Of a DNA stretch of 64,000 bases, positions 1 to 10,023 are shown one piece after another. A model generated the notes under the pieces. That model saw only the letters and a program-made list of their open reading frames with translations. It ran no database searches and was not told the origin of the DNA. Origin of the DNA: DASSUW01 sp963792385 (GTDB lineage Bacteria; Actinomycetota; Thermoleophilia; Solirubrobacterales; Solirubrobacteraceae); assembly GCA_963792385.1 (NCBI GenBank), contig CAWBVZ010000012.1:62001-126000 (forward strand). Reading direction: 5' to 3'. A program made the translations under genes and the position numbers. Every line of letters begins with the position of its first letter. Positions within the stretch are counted from its first letter, which is position 1.

Positions 1-1
1 G

Positions 2-1503
<1,502 letters not shown>

Positions 1504-1504
<1 letters not shown>

Positions 1505-1830
1505 TGCGCACATCGCTGCTCGCACTCATCGTTTTCCTGCTCGCCGCGGCGCCCGCCAGCGCCGCGCGCAACGTGAAGATCGGCGACGACTACTTCGTCC
1601 GCTCGAGCCGCGTGCCCACGGTGACCGTCCACAAGGGCGCCACGGTCCAGTGGAACTGGACGGGCACGCGCCAGCACAACGTGGTCGCGACGCGAAAGGG
1701 CCGCACGCGGTTCCAGTCGGCGCTCAAGCGTGGCGGGACCTACACGCGCAAGATGACCAAGCGCGGGACGTACCGGATCGTCTGCTCGATCCACCAGCCC
1801 GACATGCGCATGACGCTCGTCGTCGACTGA
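1504..1830 (+). CDS. Secreted type-1 copper protein (cupredoxin, plastocyanin/azurin-like)
   Basis: Small exported cupredoxin of 108 residues that probably carries electrons outside the membrane. A signal peptide covers residues 1-20, with a hydrophobic core and an A-S-A cleavage site. A full set of type-1 copper ligands is visible: H58 in the RQHNV strand, then C94, H97 and M101 in the C-x2-H-x3-M loop. The ATG overlaps the mutase stop (TAATG), which implies translational coupling and cotranscription. Its place between the two subunits of a cytoplasmic mutase is odd, since no functional link is known. Family assignment is firm; partners are unknown. Confidence 0.85.
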
Positions 1831-1840
1831 GCCCGGCAAA

Positions 1841-1846
1841 TAGACT
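1841..1846 (+). promoter_or_regulatory. -10-like hexamer TAGACT before the B12-binding subunit
   Basis: TAGACT lies 8 bases before the ATG at 1855, with no purine-rich ribosome site in between. The geometry suggests a leaderless transcript for the small subunit, in addition to any read-through from upstream. No good -35 is visible. Confidence 0.4.
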
Positions 1847-1854
1847 CGGCCGCC

Positions 1855-2253
1855 ATGGCCGACCGAAAGATCCGCGTCGTGGTGGCGAAGCCCGGCCTCG
1901 ACGGGCACGACAGGGGCGCGAAGATCATCGCGCGCGCGCTCCGCGACGCGGGCATGGAGGTCATCTACACGGGCCTGCACCAGACGCCTGAGCAGATCGT
2001 GGAGACGGTGCTGCAGGAGGACGCCGACGCGGTCGGGCTGTCGATCCTCTCGGGCGCCCACATGACGCTCGTCCCGCGCGTCGTCGAGCTCCTGCGCGAG
2101 CAGGACGCCGGTGACGTCGTCGTGACCGTCGGCGGCACGATCCCCGCCCAGGACATCCCCGAGCTGAAGGCGCTCGGCGTCGCCGAGGTGTTCACCCCCG
2201 GCGCCCCGACTCAGGCGATCATCGACTTCATCAGGGGCGCGGTCACGCCCTGA
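1855..2253 (+). CDS. B12-binding subunit of acyl-CoA mutase
   Basis: Separate cobalamin-binding domain of 132 residues that completes the mutase at 2-1504. The B12 signature is present: D16-G-H18-D-R-G21 with the lower-ligand histidine, then SLSGAH and VVTVGGTIP further on, as in methylmalonyl-CoA mutase C-terminal domains. Length equals one flavodoxin-like domain. In many bacteria this domain is fused to the large or small subunit; a free-standing subunit is typical of archaeal-type and ICM-like enzymes. Its 3' end overlaps the 3' end of the opposing aldo/keto reductase by 11 bases. Confidence 0.93.
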   Translation: MADRKIRVVVAKPGLDGHDRGAKIIARALRDAGMEVIYTGLHQTPEQIVETVLQEDADAVGLSILSGAHMTLVPRVVELLREQDAGDVVVTVGGTIPAQDIPELKALGVAEVFTPGAPTQAIIDFIRGAVTP

Positions 2254-3176
2254 TCGCCGCCGGCTCGAGGTTGAGCCAGCGCAGCTCGTCCTCGGTCAGC
2301 TCGACGTCGACCGCGCCCATGGCCTCGCGCAGGCTCTCGACCGTGCGCACGCCGAAGATCGCGTGCACGGGGTAGGGCTGGTGCAGCACCCAGGCCAGCG
2401 CGACCTGGTTCGCGGTCGCGCCGACGCGTTCGGCGACCACCTCGGCGCGCCGTAGCCGCTCGCGGTTCGCGTCGTTGCCGTAGACGCGTTCGTCGACGTG
2501 CCCCGCGAAGAAGCCGCGCGCCTGGGCCGACCAGGCGAACAGCGGCATCCGCGTGCGCTCGTGCCAGTGCGGCGATCGTGCCGTCGCAGGCCGACAGCGT
2601 GTCCGGCCAGTGCTCCTCGTTCTGCGTCGCGAGCGAGAGGTGGACGCTGCTGCAGCAGAAGCCCTCGAGGCCGTGGTCGCGCGCGTACGCGTTCGCCTCG
2701 TCGATCCGTGCGCAGGTCCAGTTCGATGCGCCGAACGCGCGCAGGCGCCCGGCGTCGCGGTGCTCATTGAGGATCTCGACGATCGGGCCGACCGGTACCG
2801 ACGGATCGTCGCGGTGCAGCAGGTACAGATCGACCGGGGTGCGCAGCCGGGCGAGCGTGTCGCGCAGGTCGCACGTGATGTCCTCGGGCGTCACCCGCCG
2901 GCGATCGGCGCTCGGGTGCGCGCCCTTGGAGAGGATCGTGAGCCGCTCGCGCACGCTCGGGCGGCTGTCGATCCACGCGCCCAACTCGCGCTCGGAGTCG
3001 CCGTCGTTGTAGGCGTGGGCGGTGTCGATCGCGTTGCCGCCGAGGCGGACGTACTCGTCCAGCACGTCGGTCGAGACAACCAGCGACCCGAGCATGAGAC
3101 GGGACACATCACGCCCGAGCGGCGCGAAGCCAATGTGAGCGTTCTCCACAACTGACAACCGTAACAGGACAGCCAT
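2243..3176 (-). pseudogene. Aldo/keto reductase, frameshifted
   Basis: NADPH-dependent aldo/keto reductase interrupted by one frameshift. From the ATG at 3176, the first ~200 residues carry the catalytic tetrad: D51 and Y56 (NAIDTAHAY), K84 (ILSKGAH) and H121 (DLYLLHRDD). Near bases 2545-2552 the homology jumps frame: the first frame turns into arginine-rich nonsense after AALARAHA, while another frame resumes with MPLFAWSAQARGFF and runs to the stop at 2243 (ATANQVALAWVL, FGVRTVESL). One extra base, or two missing bases, explains it. Everything else is well conserved, so a sequencing error or a very recent mutation is likely. It is divergent from the sugar ABC operon. Confidence 0.85.
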
Positions 3177-3188
3177 CCAAACGTGCTG

Positions 3189-3216
3189 TTGACAGCGTCC
3201 ATGTGAGCGATAACAT
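3189..3216 (+). promoter_or_regulatory. Sigma-70-type promoter of the sugar ABC operon
   Basis: TTGACA (3189-3194) and TAACAT (3211-3216) are separated by 16 bases, the best vegetative promoter match in the window. Transcription would start near 3223, which excludes the in-frame GTG at 3203 as the start of the binding-protein gene. Confidence 0.65.
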
Positions 3217-3271
3217 GCGCCATTCGCGATGGGCGGTAGGCCGCCCGCGAGCCGAGAGAGGAGGAGTACCG

Positions 3272-4354
3272 TTGAGTGGCCAGGACGGATCTCTGGAGGA
3301 TCACGTGCGCCCTGACGGCATCTCGCGCCGCATGGCGCTGGCCGGCGGAGGCGCCGCAGCGCTGAGCCTCGCGCTCGCCGCGTGCGGCAAGTCGAGCGAG
3401 GACACAGACGACGGTGCGGCCGGCGCCGGCAACTTCCCGGCGACGCCGAAGTACCGGTTCGTCTTCGTCAACCATGTGACGACGAACCCGTTCTTCGTGC
3501 CGACGCAGTACGGCATCGAGGACGCGTCCGCGCTGCTGAAGACGACGTTCCAATGGACCGGGTCCAAGACCGCGGACGTCGGCGAGATGGTCAACGCGAT
3601 GAACACCGCGATTGCCGGCAAGGTCGACGGAATCGCCGTCTGCCTTGTCGACCTGAAGGCGTTCAACGAGCCGACGGAGAAGGCGCTGGACGCCGGCATC
3701 CCCGTCGTCTCCTACAACGCCGACGCACCCAACTCCCGGCTCGCCTACATCGGCCAGGACCTGTTCCTGTCCGGCGTCGAGATGGGCAAGCGGATCGTCG
3801 AGCTCGTGCCGGAGGGGAAGGTCGCACTGTTCATCGCGACGCCCGGCTCGCTGAACATCCAGCCGCGGATCGACGGCGCGATCAAGGCGATCAAGGACTC
3901 GGGCAAGTCGATCGAGTACAAGTCGATCGCCACCGGCGCCGAGCTCAACGAGGAGCTGTCGCGCGTCGACGCGTACTACCTCGGCAACAAGGACGTCAAG
4001 GGCATGTTCGCCGTCGACGCCGGATCGACGCAGAGCGTCGGGCAGGTGATCGAGAAGTACAAGCTGCGCGACTCTGGCGTCAAGGGCGGCGGCTACGACA
4101 CGCTTCCGAAGACGCTCGAGCTGCTCAAGGCCGACCAGCTCGACTTCACGATCGATCAGCAGCCATACATGCAGGGCTTCTTCCCTGTGATGGAGCTGTA
4201 CTTGACCAAGATCTCCGGCACCCTCACCGGCCCTGGGGAGATGAACACCGGCCTGAAGTTCATCACCAAGGACGATGTCGGGCCCTACCTGGCCAACACG
4301 TCGCGCTTCGAGGGGTCCACCAAGGAGCAGAAGGTGATCAGGAGTGGCGCCTGA
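3272..4354 (+). CDS. Sugar ABC transporter substrate-binding lipoprotein
   Basis: Periplasmic-binding-protein-like lipoprotein of the RbsB/FrcB class that delivers a sugar to the permease encoded next. The start is taken as TTG 3272 because GAGGAG lies 5 bases upstream and the earlier in-frame GTG (3203) precedes the likely transcription start. The N-terminus has a twin-arginine-like SRRMALAGG stretch and a lipobox LAAC, so the mature protein is lipid-anchored. The body shows the class pattern (FVNHVTTNPFFVPTQYG, VDGIAVCLVD, VVSYNAD, YIGQDLF, FAVDAGSTQSV). The stop overlaps the permease start by 11 bases. The substrate is unknown; the mutarotase at the operon end points to an aldose. Confidence 0.9.
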   Translation: MSGQDGSLEDHVRPDGISRRMALAGGGAAALSLALAACGKSSEDTDDGAAGAGNFPATPKYRFVFVNHVTTNPFFVPTQYGIEDASALLKTTFQWTGSKTADVGEMVNAMNTAIAGKVDGIAVCLVDLKAFNEPTEKALDAGIPVVSYNADAPNSRLAYIGQDLFLSGVEMGKRIVELVPEGKVALFIATPGSLNIQPRIDGAIKAIKDSGKSIEYKSIATGAELNEELSRVDAYYLGNKDVKGMFAVDAGSTQSVGQVIEKYKLRDSGVKGGGYDTLPKTLELLKADQLDFTIDQQPYMQGFFPVMELYLTKISGTLTGPGEMNTGLKFITKDDVGPYLANTSRFEGSTKEQKVIRSGA

Positions 4355-5395
4355 GCCGGTCTCCTCCCCGGCTCCTGCGTCCGACACGGCCACGGCGCCG
4401 CGGGCCGATGGGGCGGCTCCGCGGCGTCGCTGGTCGCGCGTGGTCGAGATCGCGCTCGGGCGGCGCGAGCTCAGCATCGCGGTCGTCGCGATCGCGCTCT
4501 ACGTGTACTTCCTGAACACGGTCACGGACTTCGCCTCGACCGCCAACCTGCAGACGCTCGGGACGTTCATCGCGGCGACGGCGATCATCGCGGCCGGCGA
4601 GGTCTTCCTGATGATCTCCGGCGAGATCGACCTCTCGGTGGGCATGGTGTACGCGCTCACCGCCTTCAACGTCTACTTCCTCACCGACGCGGGAGTCCCG
4701 CTCCTGCTGGCGGTCGTGCTCGCGCTCGTCGGCGCGTCGCTGATCGGCCTGTTCAACGGCGTGATCACGACCGTCGTCGGCGTCTCGTCGTTCATCACCA
4801 CGCTCGGCACGTTCTTCCTGCTCAACGGCCTGACGCTGACGCTGTCGGGCGGGCGCCCGGTCGACACTCCGGGGGAGGGGACGTACGCCGAGGTGTTCGG
4901 CGGCGGCGCGTACTCGGGGATCCTGTGGGCGATCGGTCTCGTGCTGGTGCTCCAGCTCGTTTTGATGCGAACGCGCTGGGGGCTGCACACGTTCGCGGTC
5001 GGTGGGAACCTGCTCGGCTCGCGCGAGGCGGGCATCCGAGTGCGCTGGACGAAGGTGCGCAACTTCATGCTCGCGAGCGCGCTCGCCGGCTTCGCCGGGA
5101 TCATCGAGGCGGTCCGGATCACCACCACCGACCCGCTCGCCGGCGGGGCGGGGATCATGTTCCAGGCGATCTCGGCGGCCGTCATCGGCGGCACGCTGCT
5201 GGCCGGCGGCAGCGGCACCGTGATCGGCGCGTTCATCGGTGCGTGCGTGCTCGGCATCCTGCGCGACGGCTTCACGCTCCAAGGCATCAGCGCCTTCACG
5301 TTCGACCTCATCCTCGGCATCGCGATTCTCGTCGCGATGGTCGTCGACATCTACGTGACGCGGATGCGGAACCGCGGCGGACGAGGAGCGGACTA

Positions 5396-5396
<1 letters not shown>
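4344..5396 (+). CDS. Sugar ABC transporter permease (RbsC/FrcC family)
   Basis: Integral membrane permease of 350 residues with about 8-10 hydrophobic segments after a Pro/Ala-rich cytoplasmic N-terminus of ~40 residues. Family motifs are present: GEVFLMISGEIDLSVG (the DLS motif), FNGVITTVVGVSSFITTLGT, and a C-terminal GGTLLAGGSGTVIGAFIGA. The GTG start is preceded by an AGGAG that lies inside the end of the binding-protein gene, so translation is coupled. The stop overlaps the ATPase GTG by one base. It should pair with itself as a homodimer and with the ATPase. Confidence 0.92.
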
Positions 5397-6154
<758 letters not shown>

Positions 6155-6174
6155 CACCCAGGCTGGGAGGAGTC

Positions 6175-7347
6175 ATGCATCAGTTCGCACGGTTCATCGT
6201 CGGTGCTCTCTGTGCAGCGCTCGTCGCGCTGGCGGCCGCGCCCGCCCAGGCGGCACCGCCCACGATTGTCAAGTCGCCGTTCGGCACGCTCGCCGACGGC
6301 ACGGCGATCGACAAGTACACGCTCACGAACACTCGCGGCATGTCCGTCGCGATCATCACCTGGGGCGGCGCGATCCAGTCGGTTCGCGTTCCCGACCGCC
6401 GTGGGCACTTCAAGAACGTCACGCTCGGGTTCCGCAACGTCAGCGGCTACACGAGCGACGCGTACAACAAGAGCAACCCGTACTTCGGCGCGCTCATCGG
6501 CCGCTACGGCAACCGCATCGCGCTCGGGAAGTTCACGATCGACGGGCAGGCGTTCCAGCTCCCGATCAACAACCCGCCGAACAGCCTCCACGGTGGCACG
6601 CGCGGCTTTGACCGCCGCGTCTGGGCGGCTACTGAGGTGCGGTCGGGCGGCACCGTCGGCGTGCGGCTGAAGTACACGGCCGCCGACGGCGAGGAGGGGT
6701 ATCCCGGAACGCTGCCGGTCGACGTCCTGTACCGGCTCGACAACAACAACCGCCTGCACATCGACTACAAGGCGACCACCGACAAGCCGACGGTGATCAA
6801 CCTCACGAACCACGCCTACTGGAACCTGGCGGGCGAGGGGTCGGGCGACATCTACGACCACCAGCTTCAGCTCAACGCGAAGCGCTTCACGCCGGTGGAC
6901 TCGACGCTGATCCCGACCGGCCAGACGCCGGCCGTCGCCGGCACGCCGTTCGACTTCCGCGCCTTCCACCGGATCGGCGACCGGATCCGCGGCGACCACG
7001 AGCAACTGCTGTTCGGCCGCGGCTATGACCACAACTGGGTGCTCGACCGCGGCTCGAAGAAGGGCCTCGCCGTCGCCGCCCGGCTGCGCGACCCGTCCAG
7101 CGGCCGGCAGCTGACGGTCTCCACCACCGAGCCCGGCGTCCAGTTCTACTCGGGCAACTTCCTCGACGGGACGCTGTACGGCACGAGCGGGCGCGAGTAC
7201 CGCCAGAGCGACGGTCTGTGCCTGGAGACGCAGCACTATCCCGACTCGCCCAACCACGCGAACTTCCCGTCCACGGTCCTGCGCCCCGGGCAGACGTACG
7301 CGACCTCGACCGTGTACGCGTTCTCGACGTTCCGGAGGGGCCGCTGA
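6175..7347 (+). CDS. Exported aldose 1-epimerase (galactose mutarotase family)
   Basis: Mutarotase interconverting alpha and beta anomers of an aldose. The ATG at 6175 is preceded by GGGAGGAG at a good distance; a GTG at 6151 overlapping the ATPase stop is the alternative. Residues 1-25 form a clear signal peptide ending A-Q-A, so the enzyme is predicted to act outside the membrane, unlike cytoplasmic GalM. Family motifs: LIGRYGNRIALGKF, SLHGGTRGFD (catalytic His region), INLTNHAYWNLAG, and the C-terminal LETQHYPDSPNH that carries the conserved acid region. It is the last gene of the sugar uptake operon, so it may supply the transported anomer. Confidence 0.9.
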   Translation: MHQFARFIVGALCAALVALAAAPAQAAPPTIVKSPFGTLADGTAIDKYTLTNTRGMSVAIITWGGAIQSVRVPDRRGHFKNVTLGFRNVSGYTSDAYNKSNPYFGALIGRYGNRIALGKFTIDGQAFQLPINNPPNSLHGGTRGFDRRVWAATEVRSGGTVGVRLKYTAADGEEGYPGTLPVDVLYRLDNNNRLHIDYKATTDKPTVINLTNHAYWNLAGEGSGDIYDHQLQLNAKRFTPVDSTLIPTGQTPAVAGTPFDFRAFHRIGDRIRGDHEQLLFGRGYDHNWVLDRGSKKGLAVAARLRDPSSGRQLTVSTTEPGVQFYSGNFLDGTLYGTSGREYRQSDGLCLETQHYPDSPNHANFPSTVLRPGQTYATSTVYAFSTFRRGR

Positions 7348-7350
7348 CTA

Positions 7351-7374
7351 ACTGTACCGTCCAGACGGTATAGT
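7351..7374 (+). promoter_or_regulatory. Palindromic operator with overlapping -10 upstream of the SMR gene
   Basis: TACCGTC (7355-7361) and GACGGTA (7364-7370) form a perfect 7-base inverted repeat with a 2-base centre, extended imperfectly to 24 bases. TATAGT at 7369-7374 overlaps its right arm and looks like a -10 box. This is the expected arrangement for autorepression by the TetR regulator encoded by the second gene. Confidence 0.6.
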
Positions 7375-7382
7375 GGAGGAGC

Positions 7383-7706
7383 ATGCCCGTTGCCCTGCTC
7401 CTCTCACTTGCCATCGTCACCGAGGTCGCCGCCACCATCGCGCTGCGCTTCACCGACGGCTTCACGCGTGTCGTGCCGAGCACGGTTGTCGTGCTCGGCT
7501 ACGGCATCTCGTTCTGGCTGCTGGCGCTCGTGCTGCGGCAGCTGTCGCTCGGGACGACCTATGCCGTCTGGTCGGCCGCCGGCACGGCGCTGATCGCGGC
7601 CGTCGGCGTGTTCGCGTTCGGCGAGCCGGCGACCGCGTTGAAGGTCGCGAGCTTGGGCCTCATCATCCTCGGCGTGGTGGGGCTCAACATGGCCGGCAGC
7701 CATTAA
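7383..7706 (+). CDS. Small multidrug resistance (SMR) family efflux protein
   Basis: Four-helix membrane protein of 107 residues that exports cationic compounds in exchange for protons as a dimer. The essential membrane glutamate is E14 in the IVTEVAAT context. Other family marks are GYGISFWLLALVLRQLSLGTTYAVWSAAGTA and the C-terminal LGLIILGVVGLNM. GGAGGAG precedes the ATG. It is followed immediately by a TetR gene and preceded by a palindrome, a common layout for inducible efflux. Quaternary ammonium or guanidinium compounds are the likely substrates, but the subtype cannot be settled here. Confidence 0.92.
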   Translation: MPVALLLSLAIVTEVAATIALRFTDGFTRVVPSTVVVLGYGISFWLLALVLRQLSLGTTYAVWSAAGTALIAAVGVFAFGEPATALKVASLGLIILGVVGLNMAGSH

Positions 7707-8196
7707 GGACACGCGCGCCAAGTTGCTCGACGCGGCCGCGGCGGTCAGCCGCCGCGACGGGCCGCAGTCGCTCACGCTCGACGCCGTTGCCGCCCAGGCG
7801 GGCGTCTCGAAGGGTGGGCTGCTCTACCACTTCAAGTCCAAGCGCGAGCTGCTGGACGCCCTCGTCGCGCGCTGGCTGGACGAGTTTCAGGCGGACATCG
7901 ACCAGGCGCCCGACGGCTTCGTGAAGGGCTACGTGCGCGCCTCCGACGGCGCCAAGGCGGAGGAGTCGGGGCTGCTCGCGGCGCTCGTCGCCGAGCCCGC
8001 CGTGCTCGCCGTAGTGCGCGATCGGTACGCGACCTGGCAGGATCGCGTCGCCACGGAGGGCGGCGACCCCGTGGAGGCCACGGTGGCCCGGCTCGCGGCG
8101 GATGGGCTGTGGCTCGCGGACCTCCTGGGGATGGCGCCGCCGCTTGGTGAGCTGCGCGAGCAGGTATTGGCGCGCCTGCTCGAACTATGCGATTGA
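7702..8196 (+). CDS. TetR family transcriptional regulator (start uncertain, possibly ATT)
   Basis: TetR-type repressor. The HTH is clear: LTLDAVAAQAGVSKGGLLYHFKSK, followed by a ligand-binding helical domain to residue ~160. No ATG or GTG lies in frame between the upstream stop (7639) and the HTH. The first conventional candidate is TTG 7723, which removes the usual lead-in to helix 1. An ATT at 7702, overlapping the SMR stop as ATTAA, restores it (I-K-D-T-R-A-K-L-L-D-A-A) and would couple the two genes. The coordinate given assumes the ATT. It probably represses the SMR gene; the second palindrome at its own 3' end raises the chance that it or another regulator also controls the etf genes. 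Confidence 0.8.
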   Translation: MKDTRAKLLDAAAAVSRRDGPQSLTLDAVAAQAGVSKGGLLYHFKSKRELLDALVARWLDEFQADIDQAPDGFVKGYVRASDGAKAEESGLLAALVAEPAVLAVVRDRYATWQDRVATEGGDPVEATVARLAADGLWLADLLGMAPPLGELREQVLARLLELCD

Positions 8197-8209
8197 CTCG
8201 TCAGTCAAT
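8192..8209 (+). promoter_or_regulatory. Perfect palindrome (operator candidate) before the etf operon
   Basis: ATTGACT and AGTCAAT flank a 4-base centre (CGTC). It lies 34 bases upstream of etfB and contains the TetR stop codon. Fatty-acid degradation and ETF genes in many bacteria are repressed by TetR-type regulators at similar TGACT-rich palindromes. It differs from the palindrome before the SMR gene, so a different regulator may bind it. Confidence 0.5.
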
Positions 8210-8242
8210 GGGTAGGATTCACGATCTAAGTCCGACCATGAG

Positions 8243-9046
8243 GTGTCCCAAGTGAAGATCTGCGTCCTGGTCAAAGAGGTACCGGACGCCGCCGTCGAGA
8301 AGCGCATCAACTCCTCGACGGGGCGCCTGGACCGCGGGGGGGAGAAGAACCTCAACCCCTTCGATACGCATGCCATCGAGGCGGCGATGCAGCTCAAGGA
8401 GGGCGGGGCGATCGAGGTCGACGAGGTCGTCGCCGTCACCATGGGCCCCGCCTCCTCGGAGCGCGCACTGCGCAAGGCGGTCTCGCTCGGAGCCGATCGC
8501 GCGGTGCAACTCACCGACGACGCGCTCGCGGGCTCCGACGTCAACGGCACCGGCTACGCGCTGGCGAAGGCGCTTGCGGCCGAGGCGCCCGACCTGGTGC
8601 TGCTCGGCCAGCAGTCCGACGACGGCGAGTGCTACACGATCGGCGCCGTCGTGGCCGACCACCTGCAGATGCCGTCGCTCACGCAGGTGATCAAGATCGA
8701 CGTCGAGGACGGCAAGCTGCGCTGCGAGCGCCAGGCCGAGTACGGCTACGACACGGTGCTCGTCGAGTTTCCGGCCGTGATCTCCGTCGGCGACGCGATC
8801 AACGAGCCGCGCTACCCGTCGCTGAAGGCGATCATGGGCGCGAAGAAGAAGCCGCTCGCCACGCTCAGCATCGGCGACGCCGGCATCGAGGCCGACCGCG
8901 TCGGCTTCGACAACGCGCGCGCCCACTGCAGCGACTTCTCGGCTCCGCCCGCCAAGGAGGCCGGGAAGATCATCGAGGACGAGGACACCAACGAGACGGT
9001 CGAGCAGATCGTCGCCTGGCTCGATGAAAGGAAGCTCATCTCATGA
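8243..9046 (+). CDS. etfB: Electron transfer flavoprotein, beta subunit
   Basis: Beta subunit (267 residues) of the soluble heterodimeric flavoprotein that takes electrons from acyl-CoA dehydrogenases. Opening VKICVLVKEVPDA, the NLNPFDTHAIEAAMQLKE block, LLGQQSDDGE and the VEFPAVISVGDAINEPRYPSLKAIMGAKKKP recognition-loop region are classic for FixA/EtfB. GTG 8243 is used; GTG 8252 is also possible. It overlaps etfA by 4 bases (ATGA), and the pair is followed directly by the quinone-linked dehydrogenase. A palindrome upstream probably controls the operon. Confidence 0.96.
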   Translation: MSQVKICVLVKEVPDAAVEKRINSSTGRLDRGGEKNLNPFDTHAIEAAMQLKEGGAIEVDEVVAVTMGPASSERALRKAVSLGADRAVQLTDDALAGSDVNGTGYALAKALAAEAPDLVLLGQQSDDGECYTIGAVVADHLQMPSLTQVIKIDVEDGKLRCERQAEYGYDTVLVEFPAVISVGDAINEPRYPSLKAIMGAKKKPLATLSIGDAGIEADRVGFDNARAHCSDFSAPPAKEAGKIIEDEDTNETVEQIVAWLDERKLIS

Positions 9047-10023
9047 GCGGCGTCCTCGTCTACGCGCTCCACTACGAGGGCGCCATCAACAAGAACTCGC
9101 TCGGCGCGGTCTCCGAGGGTGGACGCCTGGCTTCCGAGCTCGGGACCGAGTGTCACGCGATCGTGGTCGGCGACAAGGCCGGCCTGTCCGACGACCTCGT
9201 CGCCTCGCTCGGCAACTACGGCGCGACCAAGGTGTTCCGCGTCGAGGGCCCCGAGGGGCTCGCGCAGCCGGTCGTCGACGCGATGGCCAAGGTCGCGCAG
9301 GACAACGGCCACGAGTACCTGCTGTTCGGCGGCGGCCTGCTCGGCTTCGAGATCGGCGCGGGCCTCGCCGCGCGGCTCGACGCGGGCGTCTGCATGGAGG
9401 TCACCGAGGTCAAGGTCGACGACGGCAAGCTCGTCGCGCGCCGCCCGATCCTCAAGGACTCGCAGGTGTCTGACGTCCACTACCGCTCCAAGGTCGGCGT
9501 GATCATCGGCCGCCTGAACGCGTTCGAGATCGCCGAGGCGGGCTCTGACGCCGCCGCGATCGAGGACGTCGACGTCGAGTTCGCGCCGCACTCGCTGAAG
9601 GCCACGATGGCCCAGCGCGGCGAGCAGCGCGGCGCCGACGTGAACATCGAGGACGCCGACATCCTCGTCGCCGGCGGCCGCGGGCTCGGGAACGCCGACG
9701 GCTTCGATCAGCTCGAGGCACTCGCCGGGGCGCTCGGCGGCGCCGTCGCAGCGACCCGTGCGGTGGTCGACGCCGGCTGGTACCCGTACGCCGCCCAGAT
9801 CGGCCAGACCGGCAAGACGGTCGCGCCGAAGCTGTACCTGGCGGCCGGCATCTCCGGGGCGATCCAGCACAAGGTCGGGATGATGTCCTCGGAGAACATC
9901 GTGGCGATCAATAAGGACTCGAACGCCCCGATCTTCGAGTTCTCCGACCTCGGCATCGTCGGCGATCTGAACAAGATCGTCCCGAAGCTGACCGAGGCCG
10001 TGAAGGCGAAAAAGGGCAGCTGA
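9043..10023 (+). CDS. etfA: Electron transfer flavoprotein, alpha subunit
   Basis: Alpha subunit (326 residues), carrying most of the FAD site. The C-terminal FAD domain shows VAGGRGLG, LAGALGGAVAATRAVVDAGW, IGQTGKTVAPKLYLAAGISGAIQHKVGM and VAINKDSNAPIFEFSDLGIVGDLNKIVPKL, all canonical. It overlaps etfB by 4 bases, and its stop overlaps the next ATG by one, so the three genes form one translationally coupled unit. Confidence 0.97.
   Translation: MSGVLVYALHYEGAINKNSLGAVSEGGRLASELGTECHAIVVGDKAGLSDDLVASLGNYGATKVFRVEGPEGLAQPVVDAMAKVAQDNGHEYLLFGGGLLGFEIGAGLAARLDAGVCMEVTEVKVDDGKLVARRPILKDSQVSDVHYRSKVGVIIGRLNAFEIAEAGSDAAAIEDVDVEFAPHSLKATMAQRGEQRGADVNIEDADILVAGGRGLGNADGFDQLEALAGALGGAVAATRAVVDAGWYPYAAQIGQTGKTVAPKLYLAAGISGAIQHKVGMMSSENIVAINKDSNAPIFEFSDLGIVGDLNKIVPKLTEAVKAKKGS

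Noticed and set aside
3203..3271. Upstream GTG start for the sugar-binding lipoprotein
   Set aside because: It lies between the -35 and -10 of the only good promoter, so it would not be transcribed; TTG 3272 has a proper GAGGAG site.
4925..5395. N-terminal extension of the ABC ATPase
   Set aside because: It is the permease gene read in another frame; GTG 5396 overlaps the permease stop and begins the normal ATPase sequence.
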